Positions 33,117-42,104 of a stretch of 64,000 nt of DNA are shown in pieces. The notes under the pieces are model-generated. The model had not been told where the DNA came from and made no database searches. It saw only the letters and a list, made by a program, of their open reading frames with translations. This DNA comes from Chitinophagales bacterium. Its GTDB lineage: Bacteria; Bacteroidota; Bacteroidia; Chitinophagales; Chitinophagaceae. The stretch lies in the NCBI GenBank assembly GCA_017303335.1, contig JAFLBK010000004.1, positions 62,001 through 126,000 of the forward strand, read 5' to 3'. Every line of letters starts with the position of its first letter. Positions within the stretch are counted from its first letter, which is position 1. A program made the translations under genes and the position numbers.

Positions 33117-36100
33117 ATGAAGAAATTCATTACGGTTGCTTCTATGCTATCTGTTTGTTGCCAAATGATCAGTGCGCAGGGCATTAACCAGATCTGGGGT
33201 ATTACACAAAATGGTGGCTCTGACGATATCGGAGTGATATTCAATACAAACTCATCTGCTGATAATTTCCGGCTAAGGCATAATTTAAACTACAAATACC
33301 CGGGACGCAATCCCTCTTTTAACGACGTGGTTGAATATAACGGAAAGCTGTATGGTATGACAAGAATGGGAGGCAGCAATGATGCCGGACTGATATTTGA
33401 GTGGGATCCCATTACGAATGTTTATACCAAAAAGATCGATTTTTTTTCTAACGGGGCTTTTCCTGAGGGCAGCTTAACATTGTATGCGGGAAAATTTTAT
33501 GGTATGACTAGCTTGGGCGGCATCAACAATGGGGGAGTTATTTTTGAGTGGGACCCGGTAACAAATGTGTATAGCAAAAAGATTGATTTGAGCACAGCAA
33601 ATGGAAACAGACCCTATGGTAATCTGGTGATGCATGGCGGAAAATTCTATGCAATGACACTGTATGGTGGTGTCAACGACAAGGGAGTGATCTTTGAATG
33701 GGATCCGGTAACCAATGTATACAGCAAAAAAATTGACTTGAGTACAGCACTCGGCAGTAACCCATCAGGCAGTTTAACGTTAATCGCCGGAAAGTTTTAT
33801 GGCCTGACTCAAAATGGAGGAAGTAACAACGAGGGAGTGATTTTTGAGTGGGATCCGGTAACCAATGTATACAGCAAAAAAATTGACCTGACCCTTGCAA
33901 CCGGAAGAACTCCCTGGGGCAGTTTAGTTTATTATGCCGGTAAACTTTATGGGATGACCCCGAGCGGAGGTAGTAATAATATGGGAGTAATCTTTGAATG
34001 GGACCCGGTTACCAATGGGTACACCAAAAAAATAGATTTCAGTTTTGCAAACGGATGTAACCCCTTGGGAAGCCTGGCATTGAGCAACGGGAAATTCTAT
34101 GGAATGGTCAGGGATTGCGGCGCCAGCAGCGCCGGGGTGATTTTTGAATGGGATCCCCTTACCAATGTGTACACCAAAGAATTTGATTTTGATATTGCAA
34201 ATGGAAGATGGCCAAACGGGAGTTTAACACTGAGTGCCGGAAAATTTTATGGAATGACACAGTCAGGGGGCATTAACGGCCAGGGGGTGATCTTTGAGTG
34301 GGACTCCGTTACAAAAGTGTATACTAAAAAAATTGACCTTTTATATTCAGATGGCAGATGGTCGCAAGGAGGCTTGACGTCTATCGGGCGGAAATTATAT
34401 GGTATGACAAATGAAGGTGGAAGTATTGCCCAGGGTGTAATGTTTGAGTGGGACCTGGATAGTGCTGCATACACGAAAAAGATCGATCTTAATAGTGCTA
34501 CAGGATATAGTCCAACTGGTAATAATGTTGTACAGTTTGGAACAAAGCTGTATGGGACGCAAAGACTGGGCGGCATCTTTGGCTGGGGTACCATCTTTGA
34601 GTGGGATCCTGCCACAAATATTTATACCAAGAAATTCGATTTCGGCACTACAAATGGTGCGGAGCCCTGGAGCGGAATGGTTTTATACAACAATAAATTT
34701 TATGGGGTTACCCGGCAGGGAGGAAACGGACAAGGCGTAATTTATGAATGGGACCCTGTTACAAATGTTTTCACAAAGAAGGTGAATTTTAGTGGGGCCC
34801 TCGGCTGTTATTCTTATGGCGGCTTCATACAGTATGCCGGTAAATTTTACGGGATGTCGTACGAATGCGGGGCAAATGGTGCAGGAACGATCTATGAATG
34901 GGACCCGGTTACCAATATAGCCACAGCGAGGATCAGTTTTAATACTACGAATGGCAGAAATCCTCATGGAAACCTGACGGAGTATGGAGGGAAGTTGTAT
35001 GGCATGACGTATGGCGGCGGGGCGAATAGTGCAGGAACCATCTTTGAATGGGATCCGGTTACCAATACGCATACAGTCCGTGTCAACCTCATCAACGCCA
35101 CCGGTTCACTTCCTTACGGAACCTTACTGTTAAGCAATGGAAAGTTTTATGGAATGACTTCTAGCGGAGGCAATAATTTTATGGGGGTGGTCTTTGAATG
35201 GGATCCTGTTACAAATATATACACGGTAAAAAAGGACTTTACAGGCACAGATGGAAAAACACCCATGTATGGAAATGGTCTTACAATTGTTCAGGCGCCT
35301 GTGGCCAAAGGCAATCTCACTTCCTGCGAAATACTGCCAACTATTACCATTGATGCAACCAATAACAATACCTGGGTACCCATAGTAGACAACCTGGGCG
35401 ATATTGCTGCGGAAATAAACGCCAATGGAAATAATTTAGGGATCGTAAGTAGTTCTTTGTATACTAAAAACGGCGCCTGCCGGGAAGATGGTAGTAATCG
35501 CCTTTACCTCAACCGGAATATTACCATCACGCCGCAAACACAGCCGGCCAGCGGAAATGTGAGCGTACGCATATACATCAGGAAAAGTGAACTGGACTCC
35601 TTAAGAACGGCAATGAACTCAATGGGCCAGCCAAGCGGCGTGGCATCTATTAATGAGGTGGATGTATTTAAAAATAACGATGCCTGCTCAACGATTGGTT
35701 CTCTTACTGCTTTGCCGCTTACAGCAACCACAGGTACTTATAATTCCGATTACTATTTGCAGGTAAGCATCAGCAGTTTCTCCAGTTTTTATTTTGCCAA
35801 TAAATTACTCACAGAAATTTTGCCGGTTCAATTAAAATTGTTCTCAGGAAGGAGAGATGGTACCGCAAATAAATTACAATGGGAGGCGGTTTGCCAAAGC
35901 CCGGTTGTATTTCATATTGAACGGAGTATTGATGGTATTCATTTTGAAGCGATCGGTAATGTATCGGCTGCTGATTGCAGGATGCTGTTTGACTACACAG
36001 ACAATGCTGCATCATCAAAAAAGAAGTACTACCGGTTAAAGATCGTACAAACCGGGGTTGCCCCGGTTTATTCATCGGTTGTATTGCTTCAGGCTGATCA

Positions 36101-36365
36101 TGCGAAGGCGCTTTTTATCAGTGTGATTCCAAATCCCGTCAATGGATCATTGATAAACATGCAGGTGGCGGCAGATAAGGCACGGCAGGTGGAAATCGAG
36201 ATCAGGGATATGGCGGGCAGGTTAATGATGCGCAGGCAATTGAATGTGCTGCAGGGGGTGAACAGTATTTCAATTGAAGCCGGTAGTTTAGCAGCAGGTT
36301 CTTATTGGTTATATGGAATCAGCAAAGACGGCCGATCAAACACAGCGAAGCTTGTGAAGCAATAA
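33117..36365 (+). CDS. Large surface protein of GloVer tandem repeats with T9SS sorting domain
   Basis: A 1082-residue secreted protein. After a signal peptide (residues 1-20), 13 clear copies of a 49-50 residue unit follow (residues about 75-710), each with G[KN]FYGMT.xGG.N..GVIFEWDPVTN.Y.KK. A weak copy opens the run. This matches the 'GloVer' (TIGR03803-type) repeats of choice-of-anchor proteins. A beta region (about 720-900), a second beta domain (about 910-990) and a C-terminal T9SS sorting domain (VIPNPVNGSLINMQV...) complete it. The gene is visibly richer in A+T than its neighbours, and the repeats are very similar at DNA level. It is possibly an adhesin; function unproven. Confidence 0.88.
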   Translation: MKKFITVASMLSVCCQMISAQGINQIWGITQNGGSDDIGVIFNTNSSADNFRLRHNLNYKYPGRNPSFNDVVEYNGKLYGMTRMGGSNDAGLIFEWDPITNVYTKKIDFFSNGAFPEGSLTLYAGKFYGMTSLGGINNGGVIFEWDPVTNVYSKKIDLSTANGNRPYGNLVMHGGKFYAMTLYGGVNDKGVIFEWDPVTNVYSKKIDLSTALGSNPSGSLTLIAGKFYGLTQNGGSNNEGVIFEWDPVTNVYSKKIDLTLATGRTPWGSLVYYAGKLYGMTPSGGSNNMGVIFEWDPVTNGYTKKIDFSFANGCNPLGSLALSNGKFYGMVRDCGASSAGVIFEWDPLTNVYTKEFDFDIANGRWPNGSLTLSAGKFYGMTQSGGINGQGVIFEWDSVTKVYTKKIDLLYSDGRWSQGGLTSIGRKLYGMTNEGGSIAQGVMFEWDLDSAAYTKKIDLNSATGYSPTGNNVVQFGTKLYGTQRLGGIFGWGTIFEWDPATNIYTKKFDFGTTNGAEPWSGMVLYNNKFYGVTRQGGNGQGVIYEWDPVTNVFTKKVNFSGALGCYSYGGFIQYAGKFYGMSYECGANGAGTIYEWDPVTNIATARISFNTTNGRNPHGNLTEYGGKLYGMTYGGGANSAGTIFEWDPVTNTHTVRVNLINATGSLPYGTLLLSNGKFYGMTSSGGNNFMGVVFEWDPVTNIYTVKKDFTGTDGKTPMYGNGLTIVQAPVAKGNLTSCEILPTITIDATNNNTWVPIVDNLGDIAAEINANGNNLGIVSSSLYTKNGACREDGSNRLYLNRNITITPQTQPASGNVSVRIYIRKSELDSLRTAMNSMGQPSGVASINEVDVFKNNDACSTIGSLTALPLTATTGTYNSDYYLQVSISSFSSFYFANKLLTEILPVQLKLFSGRRDGTANKLQWEAVCQSPVVFHIERSIDGIHFEAIGNVSAADCRMLFDYTDNAASSKKKYYRLKIVQTGVAPVYSSVVLLQADHAKALFISVIPNPVNGSLINMQVAADKARQVEIEIRDMAGRLMMRRQLNVLQGVNSISIEAGSLAAGSYWLYGISKDGRSNTAKLVKQ
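33341..35240. repeat. Coding tandem repeats of about 147-150 bases
   Basis: Thirteen units encode the GloVer repeat. Neighbouring copies share long near-identical stretches, for example the GAGTGGGATCCGGTAACCAA region of consecutive units, so copy number could change by recombination. Confidence 0.8.
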
Positions 36366-36376
36366 GAAGTTGTAAA

Positions 36377-37483
36377 TCATGAAATCATCTTTATGGATGC
36401 GTCCCCGGAACCTGAAGAGATCACTGCCAGTTTTGCTTCATAGCCTTCCCTGATCCTTCCCAACCTGTCATCCATGTTCATCAGCTGTGCCGGGTACAAA
36501 CTGCACATGCGCAATGCTTCAGCCTGGCCGATGCCGGCATGCGATACGAGGTTCACATACGCCTGGTACATCGTCAGGGCCGAGCCGCTCAGTATGCCGT
36601 CCGCGGTATACTTGTCTCCCTCGAATTGATGCTTATAGTATCCGGCCGATGTTTGCGTTACGGCATCGGTGATCGCGAACAAACGGTCGCCCATGATCTT
36701 TTTAGCGATACGGACCGCTGCGAAATCAACATGATGACCATCGGCAATGATACTCGCCATCACGGATGGATGGTCGAACGCAGCGCCTACCAGGCCGGGC
36801 ATGCGATGCTGCAGGGGGCTCATGGCGTTATACAGGTGTGTTATGGCTGATACGCCTTTGTTGAAGGAGTGCATCGCTTCTTCATAGCTTGCGTTGCTGT
36901 GACCGGCGAAGATCGTAACGCCGTACGAAAGTATCAGATCGATCACTTCCTGGCTACATACCTCCGGGGCCAGGGTAATGATCCTGATCACTCCTTTACC
37001 ATAATCCAATAAAGATCGTACTTCATCGGTTGCGGGAGCGTGTATAAGCGATTCGATGTGCGCCCCCCGTTTTGCCTTATTGATCCAGGGCCCTTCGATG
37101 TGCAGACCCAGTATTCCTTTTCCCCCTTGCTGCCAATAATCACGCACCGCATCGATGCATTGTAAAAAAACCGATGTTTCATTGGTGGCTACCGTTGGCA
37201 TACAGAAGGCGGCTCCGCCATCGTTGCAGAATTGATTCAGCGCATGTAGTGAATCGGTGTGTGGAAAAACAGCCAGCAGCTTTCCGGAAGCGCCGTAGAT
37301 CTGCAGATCGATGAATGCCGGTACCAGCAACGAATCAGGATAGGCATCCTGCTGTATTCCGACCGGTAGCATAGAAACAGGCAATACATCCCGGATCATT
37401 CCGTCTTCAACCAAAACGGCATGATCTTCCAGGAATGCATCGCCTGTAAAAAGAAGTTGGGGGATAAGCGCTTTTGCCGGCAT
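36377..37483 (-). CDS. nagA: N-acetylglucosamine-6-phosphate deacetylase
   Basis: A 368-residue amidohydrolase. Visible family blocks are LLVPAFIDLQIYGASG (start of the barrel), LGLHIEGPWIN (metal-ligand Glu), FAGHSNASYEEAM (His), HLYNAMSPLQHRMPG (His and substrate loop), IIADGHHVD and FAITDAV (catalytic Asp). It removes acetate from GlcNAc-6-phosphate in amino-sugar catabolism or cell-wall recycling. It is cytoplasmic, with no signal peptide. It starts 19 bases after the end of the barrel-protein gene on the same strand. Confidence 0.9.
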   Translation of the reverse strand: MPAKALIPQLLFTGDAFLEDHAVLVEDGMIRDVLPVSMLPVGIQQDAYPDSLLVPAFIDLQIYGASGKLLAVFPHTDSLHALNQFCNDGGAAFCMPTVATNETSVFLQCIDAVRDYWQQGGKGILGLHIEGPWINKAKRGAHIESLIHAPATDEVRSLLDYGKGVIRIITLAPEVCSQEVIDLILSYGVTIFAGHSNASYEEAMHSFNKGVSAITHLYNAMSPLQHRMPGLVGAAFDHPSVMASIIADGHHVDFAAVRIAKKIMGDRLFAITDAVTQTSAGYYKHQFEGDKYTADGILSGSALTMYQAYVNLVSHAGIGQAEALRMCSLYPAQLMNMDDRLGRIREGYEAKLAVISSGSGDASIKMIS

Positions 37484-37502
37484 GCGGCAAAAATAAGAAA
37501 GC

Positions 37503-38066
37503 TTATTTCAGTTTGATAATAATGCCGCCCTGTATCTGGGTTATGTCGTAGCCGGCCTCTATGTTCAAACCAAAGGAAGGAGTGATAAAGTAAGAAGCCC
37601 CGATGAATCCGCCGAATACCGGGATCACTTCATCCTGCTTTATTTTTCCGTTGTTGGAATACCTGTACTGGTGGAAACCGATTCCGGCAGAAAGTCCTGC
37701 ATAGGTGTCAAGATTGCGGACATTCCATCCATGGTGCCAGGCCGAACGACCCGCTACTACAACTGTGCTTGTTTTGTAGTCGTTGTAATAATAGCCACCG
37801 TTTGAGAAGGAAGCGCCGGCTTCAATACCTAAGCTGATCACACCGGGACCGGCTTGCCACAAACCAAATTCAAGCGCTCCTTTGGTGCCAAGGCCCGCAT
37901 TGTAGTAATCGCTTTTGTACTCTGTGCCGGAACCGATGCCGGCATTAAAACTCACGCTGCCTTTTTTAAAAGACGCGTTTGAGCCCCGGTTCTGCGCATG
38001 GGTTGTTGCGGAAGAAATAAGACCGAGTAAAAATAAACTTGCTGGGATGATGATTTTCTTTTTCAT
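37503..38066 (-). CDS. Outer-membrane beta-barrel-like protein
   Basis: A 187-residue protein with signal peptide (about residues 1-25, ending THAQ). The mature part is rich in Gly and alternating polar/hydrophobic strands (VSFNAGIGSG, LEFGLWQAGPGVISLGIEAGASF, IGASYFITPSFGLNIEAGYDITQ), typical of small porin-like barrels of Bacteroidota. It ends in a strand (GGIIIKLK). The start at 38066 gives the signal peptide. It is probably a small outer-membrane protein; substrate unknown. Confidence 0.7.
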   Translation of the reverse strand: MKKKIIIPASLFLLGLISSATTHAQNRGSNASFKKGSVSFNAGIGSGTEYKSDYYNAGLGTKGALEFGLWQAGPGVISLGIEAGASFSNGGYYYNDYKTSTVVVAGRSAWHHGWNVRNLDTYAGLSAGIGFHQYRYSNNGKIKQDEVIPVFGGFIGASYFITPSFGLNIEAGYDITQIQGGIIIKLK

Positions 38067-38168
38067 GGCCCCGCCTTTAACAAATACTATACCAACCAAA
38101 ATGAAATTTTTTTCAAAGCTGTTAATGCTGTTTGAAAATAAAAAACGCTTTGTCAGTGAAATGTCATT

Positions 38169-38735
38169 TCATTTTTGTTGTCCGCCGAATTGCATGCGCA
38201 CTTCTTTCAGGTCTTTGCTGAAAAGAAATTTTGTGTAGTTCGTATTATAGGGCGTTGTATTTGTTCTGGCGTTGATGTGGTAATGTACTTCATACAAAGA
38301 AAGAAGCGTGTCGGATGTTGCGATCAGTGTTTGCAGGGTAGCCGCTGCCTTATCACTCTTCAGCGAATCTTCCCGGTATTTATCCATATTCACCGGCGTA
38401 CCCGATTGTATGAGTTTGTGTGTAATATTCCTGTACTCCTCCCTTGATCGTTCGAGTTGCTCGTTGCGATACCGGTAATAGGTTTTCAGCGAAGCGGGTT
38501 TGTAGGACAAGCTGTCTACCACCAGGTACTCAATACTGAAACCACCGGTTTTAATATCCGTGCTGGCTATTTCCCGGATCACATCCCGTATCCTGCTTTT
38601 CAGGGTGTCTGTTTCAACGTTCGGAACGGGTGCCCGGGGTCCGGTTGCTTCCGACGCGGAAGAAGCATCGTTGCTGTTGCAGGCCAGGAAGATTGCCGGG
38701 GCAAACAAAAGACAGAACCAGGTGATTTTTTTCAT
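38169..38735 (-). CDS. Lipoprotein of unknown function
   Basis: A 188-residue protein with lipoprotein signal (lipobox FLACNSND, Cys near residue 19). The mature part is helical and charged, with KSRIRDVIREIASTDIKTGGF and a Tyr-rich segment TYYRYRNEQLERSREEYRN. No family is recognised. It is divergent from the formimidoylglutamase-like gene, with start codons 67 bases apart. Confidence 0.6.
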   Translation of the reverse strand: MKKITWFCLLFAPAIFLACNSNDASSASEATGPRAPVPNVETDTLKSRIRDVIREIASTDIKTGGFSIEYLVVDSLSYKPASLKTYYRYRNEQLERSREEYRNITHKLIQSGTPVNMDKYREDSLKSDKAAATLQTLIATSDTLLSLYEVHYHINARTNTTPYNTNYTKFLFSKDLKEVRMQFGGQQK

Positions 38736-38802
38736 GCCTGCAAAATACTGAATTGCCTGCAGCGGAAGGCGCACGGTTATGATAATTTCCTATCTTCCAT
38801 CC

Positions 38803-39855
38803 ATGAAACATTTCAAGTTTTACAGTAAGGAAGATATTTTGTCGCTCACGCGGATACGGCGTTTCGAAACGCGGATCGGCGAGCGTCTTCAATACCTGAA
38901 GCCTGGGGATGAATGGCCCGAAGTATTGCAGGAGCACCCGGCCCGGTATGTACTGATCGGGATCCCGGAAGATTTTGGTGTACGTGCCAATTACGGCATC
39001 GGCGGAACCGACAGCGTCTGGTTATCGTTCCTGTCCGCTTTTCTCAATGTGCAAAGCAACGATTTCCTGACGGGCGAGGATATCCTGCTGCTGGGCCGCT
39101 TTGATTTCGGCGACCTCAAATTCCTGATCGAGAACAACGCGTATAACGAGGAAGAAAAAATTAATGCATACCGGCATGCGATCAATATCATCGATGATGA
39201 AGTGGAAAACCTCGTCAAAGTGATCGCTTCCTCCAAAAAGATACCGATCGTTATCGGTGGCGGTCATAACAATGCGTATCCCCTGATCAAAGGAGTGGCC
39301 AAGGGCTTGAACAAAGCCGGTGTGATCCCGCTTTCGCAGATCAACTGCATCAACCTCGATGCGCATACCGATTACAATGTTGCCAATGGCCGCCACAGCG
39401 GAAATCCGTTCCGGTACGCGGAAGAAGATGGATACCTCGGCAAATACTTCATGGTCGGACTACACGAAAACTACATCACGCAGAATGTGCTGATGGATAT
39501 CCACAATAACCCGTTCATCGATTATGTGAGCTATGAAGACATCTTCATCCACGAGCGAAGGAATTTCATACAGGCGGTGGCGCATGCTACTGGTTTTACC
39601 GAAGATTCCTATACAGGTGTCGAAGTAGACCTTGATTCGATCGAGCATGTACTCAGCAGCGCAGCAACACCCAGTGGCATCAGTCCGCTGCACGCCCGTA
39701 AATACGTAACCTTTGCGGCACAGGACGCGAAGGTTGCCTACCTGCATATTTGTGAGGGAGCCACGCAACTGGCCGATGGCCGTAAGGACCTGTCAACCGG
39801 TAAGCTGATCAGTTACCTGGTCAGCGATTTCATCAAGGAATTATCACACAATTAA
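38803..39855 (+). CDS. Arginase-family ureohydrolase, probably formimidoylglutamase
   Basis: A 350-residue protein with the binuclear Mn sites of the arginase fold: VIGGGHNNAYPL (first His), INLDAHTDYN (DxHxD), and VEVDLDSIEHV (DxD). SAATPSGISPLHARKY is the loop after the active site. Among ureohydrolases the N-terminal extension (residues 1-70) and the pattern suggest HutG-type formimidoylglutamase of histidine degradation, but no other hut gene is here, and agmatinase or a related enzyme cannot be excluded. The start at 38803 (MKHFKFYSKED) is chosen. A membrane-protein gene follows after nine bases. Confidence 0.75.
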   Translation: MKHFKFYSKEDILSLTRIRRFETRIGERLQYLKPGDEWPEVLQEHPARYVLIGIPEDFGVRANYGIGGTDSVWLSFLSAFLNVQSNDFLTGEDILLLGRFDFGDLKFLIENNAYNEEEKINAYRHAINIIDDEVENLVKVIASSKKIPIVIGGGHNNAYPLIKGVAKGLNKAGVIPLSQINCINLDAHTDYNVANGRHSGNPFRYAEEDGYLGKYFMVGLHENYITQNVLMDIHNNPFIDYVSYEDIFIHERRNFIQAVAHATGFTEDSYTGVEVDLDSIEHVLSSAATPSGISPLHARKYVTFAAQDAKVAYLHICEGATQLADGRKDLSTGKLISYLVSDFIKELSHN

Positions 39856-39864
39856 CCGGTATCC

Positions 39865-40503
39865 ATGCAACCTGCACGCGGCATACCCGGCTATTTACTC
39901 GCCATACTTGGTTTGTTTGGCTGGTTCGCGTTGCTGTCGCAGTTCTACCTGATCATCGAAGGCCGTGTGGTGTCGGTACCGGAAACCATCATCCGTTATT
40001 TCAGTTTCTTCACCATTCTTACCAACCTGCTGGTGGCTGTTTGCGCTACCGTATTGTTGCTCAAACCCGGGTCGGCATGGGGGAGGTTCTTTGCCAGGGC
40101 CACCACGGGTACAGCCATCGCGGTGTACATCGTGATCGTGGGGGTTGTATATAATACCGTGCTGCGTTTTTTGTGGAAGCCGCAGGGGTTGCAGTATGTT
40201 GTGGATGAACTCCTGCATTCGGTGATACCGGTTCTGTATTTCCTATGCTGGGTATTGTTTGTTCCGAAATCTTCCCTGCAATACAAACATGCGTTTGGCT
40301 GGCTTATCTATCCAGCGGTATACCTTTGCTGGATATTGATCTATGGAGCTCTATCCGGTTATTACCCGTATCCATTCGTCAATGTGGTTGACCTGGGATA
40401 CGAGCGGGTACTTATCAATTGCGCCGGATTGTTTCTCGCTTTCCTGGGGCTTTCTCTGTTCCTCATCTTGCTGGGAAAATTCCTGAGCCGTACTAAGAAC
40501 TGA
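39865..40503 (+). CDS. Pr6Pr-like six-helix membrane protein
   Basis: A 212-residue protein with six predicted helices and the opening GWFALLSQFYLIIEGR...ETIIRYFSFFTILTNLLVA, a pattern of the Pr6Pr family of small integral membrane proteins. The role is unknown. It starts nine bases after the ureohydrolase gene, probably in the same transcript. Its TGA stop abuts the stop of the convergent rhodanese-thioredoxin gene with no base between. Confidence 0.75.
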   Translation: MQPARGIPGYLLAILGLFGWFALLSQFYLIIEGRVVSVPETIIRYFSFFTILTNLLVAVCATVLLLKPGSAWGRFFARATTGTAIAVYIVIVGVVYNTVLRFLWKPQGLQYVVDELLHSVIPVLYFLCWVLFVPKSSLQYKHAFGWLIYPAVYLCWILIYGALSGYYPYPFVNVVDLGYERVLINCAGLFLAFLGLSLFLILLGKFLSRTKN

Positions 40504-41205
40504 TCATTTGATCTGCCCGGCGAGTTCTTTTTCTTCCACCACGCCATCTTTTCGCCAAACCTGCTTCCCGTTTTTGAATACGATAAATACCGGCAACGCG
40601 GTTACTTTAAATTGCTGAAGCAATGCCTGGTCGCGTCCGCCATCCACTTTTAGTAAGGTGTATTTACCGGGGTTGTTTGTTTCCAGGCTTTTTAAAACGG
40701 GTTCCATCATCCGGCAGGGCGGGCACCAGGTGGCGCCAAAATCCACCAGCACCACCGGGGCGCTGTTTACGGCTTTGTAGAAATCATCCACACTCATCTG
40801 CTGCGCATCACCGGCTCCTTCCAGTGGTTTGCCGGCTGCCCGCCAGGCATTGGTTCCTCCACGCAATTCGTACACATTTTCGTAACCCATCTTCCGCAAG
40901 CGGGCTGCCGCTGCAGCGCTTCTGCCGCCAGAGAGGCAGTATACAAAGAGGGGTTTATGCTTATCAATAAAGGCGATCCTGCGCTGGAATTCGTTCGGGT
41001 CGGTCCAGTCGGCCAGCAAGGCGTTTTTGAGATGACCAGAAAGATATTCATCCTGTGTTCGTACATCGAGTACCTGTGCGTTGGGTGTGGCGTTCAGCTG
41101 TTTTTCAAATTCCTCGGCATTCAGGCTTGTCTTGGGTTGTGCCAGGCAGGAGGATAACAATACAGAAAGAAACAGGGTTTTCAGGAGCCGGCGTAAATGA
41201 GTCAT
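40504..41205 (-). CDS. Rhodanese-thioredoxin fusion lipoprotein
   Basis: A 233-residue protein. A lipoprotein signal ends at LLSSCLAQ (Cys near 20). A rhodanese domain (about 30-125) has LDVRTQDEYLSGHL and the active Cys in VYCLSGGRS. A thioredoxin domain (about 135-233) has ATWCPPCRMM, with the redox-active CPPC pair, and the cis-Pro in TALPVF. It probably relays sulfur or disulfide chemistry in the periplasm. The fusion of the two activities in one lipoprotein is known in Bacteroidota. It is convergent with the Pr6Pr-like gene. Confidence 0.9.
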   Translation of the reverse strand: MTHLRRLLKTLFLSVLLSSCLAQPKTSLNAEEFEKQLNATPNAQVLDVRTQDEYLSGHLKNALLADWTDPNEFQRRIAFIDKHKPLFVYCLSGGRSAAAAARLRKMGYENVYELRGGTNAWRAAGKPLEGAGDAQQMSVDDFYKAVNSAPVVLVDFGATWCPPCRMMEPVLKSLETNNPGKYTLLKVDGGRDQALLQQFKVTALPVFIVFKNGKQVWRKDGVVEEKELAGQIK

Positions 41206-41218
41206 GGTGGTAAAAGAT

Positions 41219-41275
41219 TAATGGTTCATAGTTGATGGTTCAGGGTATGCTATCGGGCATCCGGTATCATGCATC
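41219..41275. repeat. Composite repeat, inverted copy
   Basis: Contains ATAGTTGATGGTTCA (41228-41242) and GCATCCGGTATC (41257-41268). These are reverse complements, in mirrored order, of words in the repeat at 23270-23409. Confidence 0.65.
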
Positions 41276-41282
41276 GGTGTTC

Positions 41283-42068
41283 TCACAGGCATCCCAGTCT
41301 TCCGCCATCCACCGGCAGGTTGATGCCGTTGATATAGGCCGCTGCCGGCGAGCACAGGAATGCCACCGCGGCGCCGAATTCTTCGGGCTGGCCAATACGT
41401 CCTGCCGGTATCTCGGCTACCAATTCCTTCATCACTTCTTCCTCGGTTCTCCCGCTTGCCTTTGCCTTGGACGCTACCACGTAATCGGCCCGTACGGTTT
41501 TGGTAAAACCGGGCAGCACATTATTAACGGTGATCCCGAAGGAACCTAATTCGGTGGCGAGGGTCTTGGCCCAGTTGGCAACCGCCGCCCGGATGGTATT
41601 GCTTACGCCCAAACCGGCGATGGGTATTTTCACCGAAGTGGATATGATGTTGATGATACGGCCGAAACCCGCTTCTTTCATCCCCGGAACCACGGCCTGC
41701 ACGAGGTTGTGGTTATTGATGAGGTGATTGTTGAATGCCGCCAGGAATTCTTCCGGCTTTGCGTTGATGGCTTGCCCACCCGCCGGTCCGCCGGTATTGT
41801 TCACCAGGATATGAATACGGTTGTTCTGTACAAAACCATCAATGCTTTTCTTCACCGCTGCCGTATCGGTAAAATCGGCTACGAGGTACTGGTGCGCTTG
41901 CCCTTTGCGGCTGTCGAGGGTTGGTAGCACCTCTTTCAGTTTGTCTTCGTTGCGTGCCATCAGCACCACCGAACAGCCCAGCAGGGCCAGTTCAACAGCG
42001 GAGGCATAGCCCAGTCCCTGCGTACTTCCGCAAACAAGCGCCGTCTTTCCGGTTAGGTCAAGGTTCAT
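41283..42068 (-). CDS. SDR family oxidoreductase lacking the catalytic Tyr
   Basis: A 261-residue protein. The Rossmann start is LVCGSTQGLGYASA, and NNTGG is the NAG-like motif. Where most SDRs have Ser-Tyr-x3-Lys, this one reads LGVSNTIRAAVANWAK: the Lys-side helix is there, but the Tyr position is Ser. A subgroup of SDRs with LSN in this place exists, so it may still bind NAD(P) but use other catalysis. It ends in the usual GGR tail. A lipoprotein gene lies 36 bases upstream on the same strand. Confidence 0.85.
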   Translation of the reverse strand: MNLDLTGKTALVCGSTQGLGYASAVELALLGCSVVLMARNEDKLKEVLPTLDSRKGQAHQYLVADFTDTAAVKKSIDGFVQNNRIHILVNNTGGPAGGQAINAKPEEFLAAFNNHLINNHNLVQAVVPGMKEAGFGRIINIISTSVKIPIAGLGVSNTIRAAVANWAKTLATELGSFGITVNNVLPGFTKTVRADYVVASKAKASGRTEEEVMKELVAEIPAGRIGQPEEFGAAVAFLCSPAAAYINGINLPVDGGRLGCL

Positions 42069-42104
42069 GTAATTGGTTTGGCTAAAGCTACTATAAAAAT
42101 CGAT

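Noticed and set aside
33117..36365. GloVer gene as part of a prophage or integrative element
   Set aside because: No integrase, attachment-site repeat or transposase is present around it; the different base composition alone is not enough.
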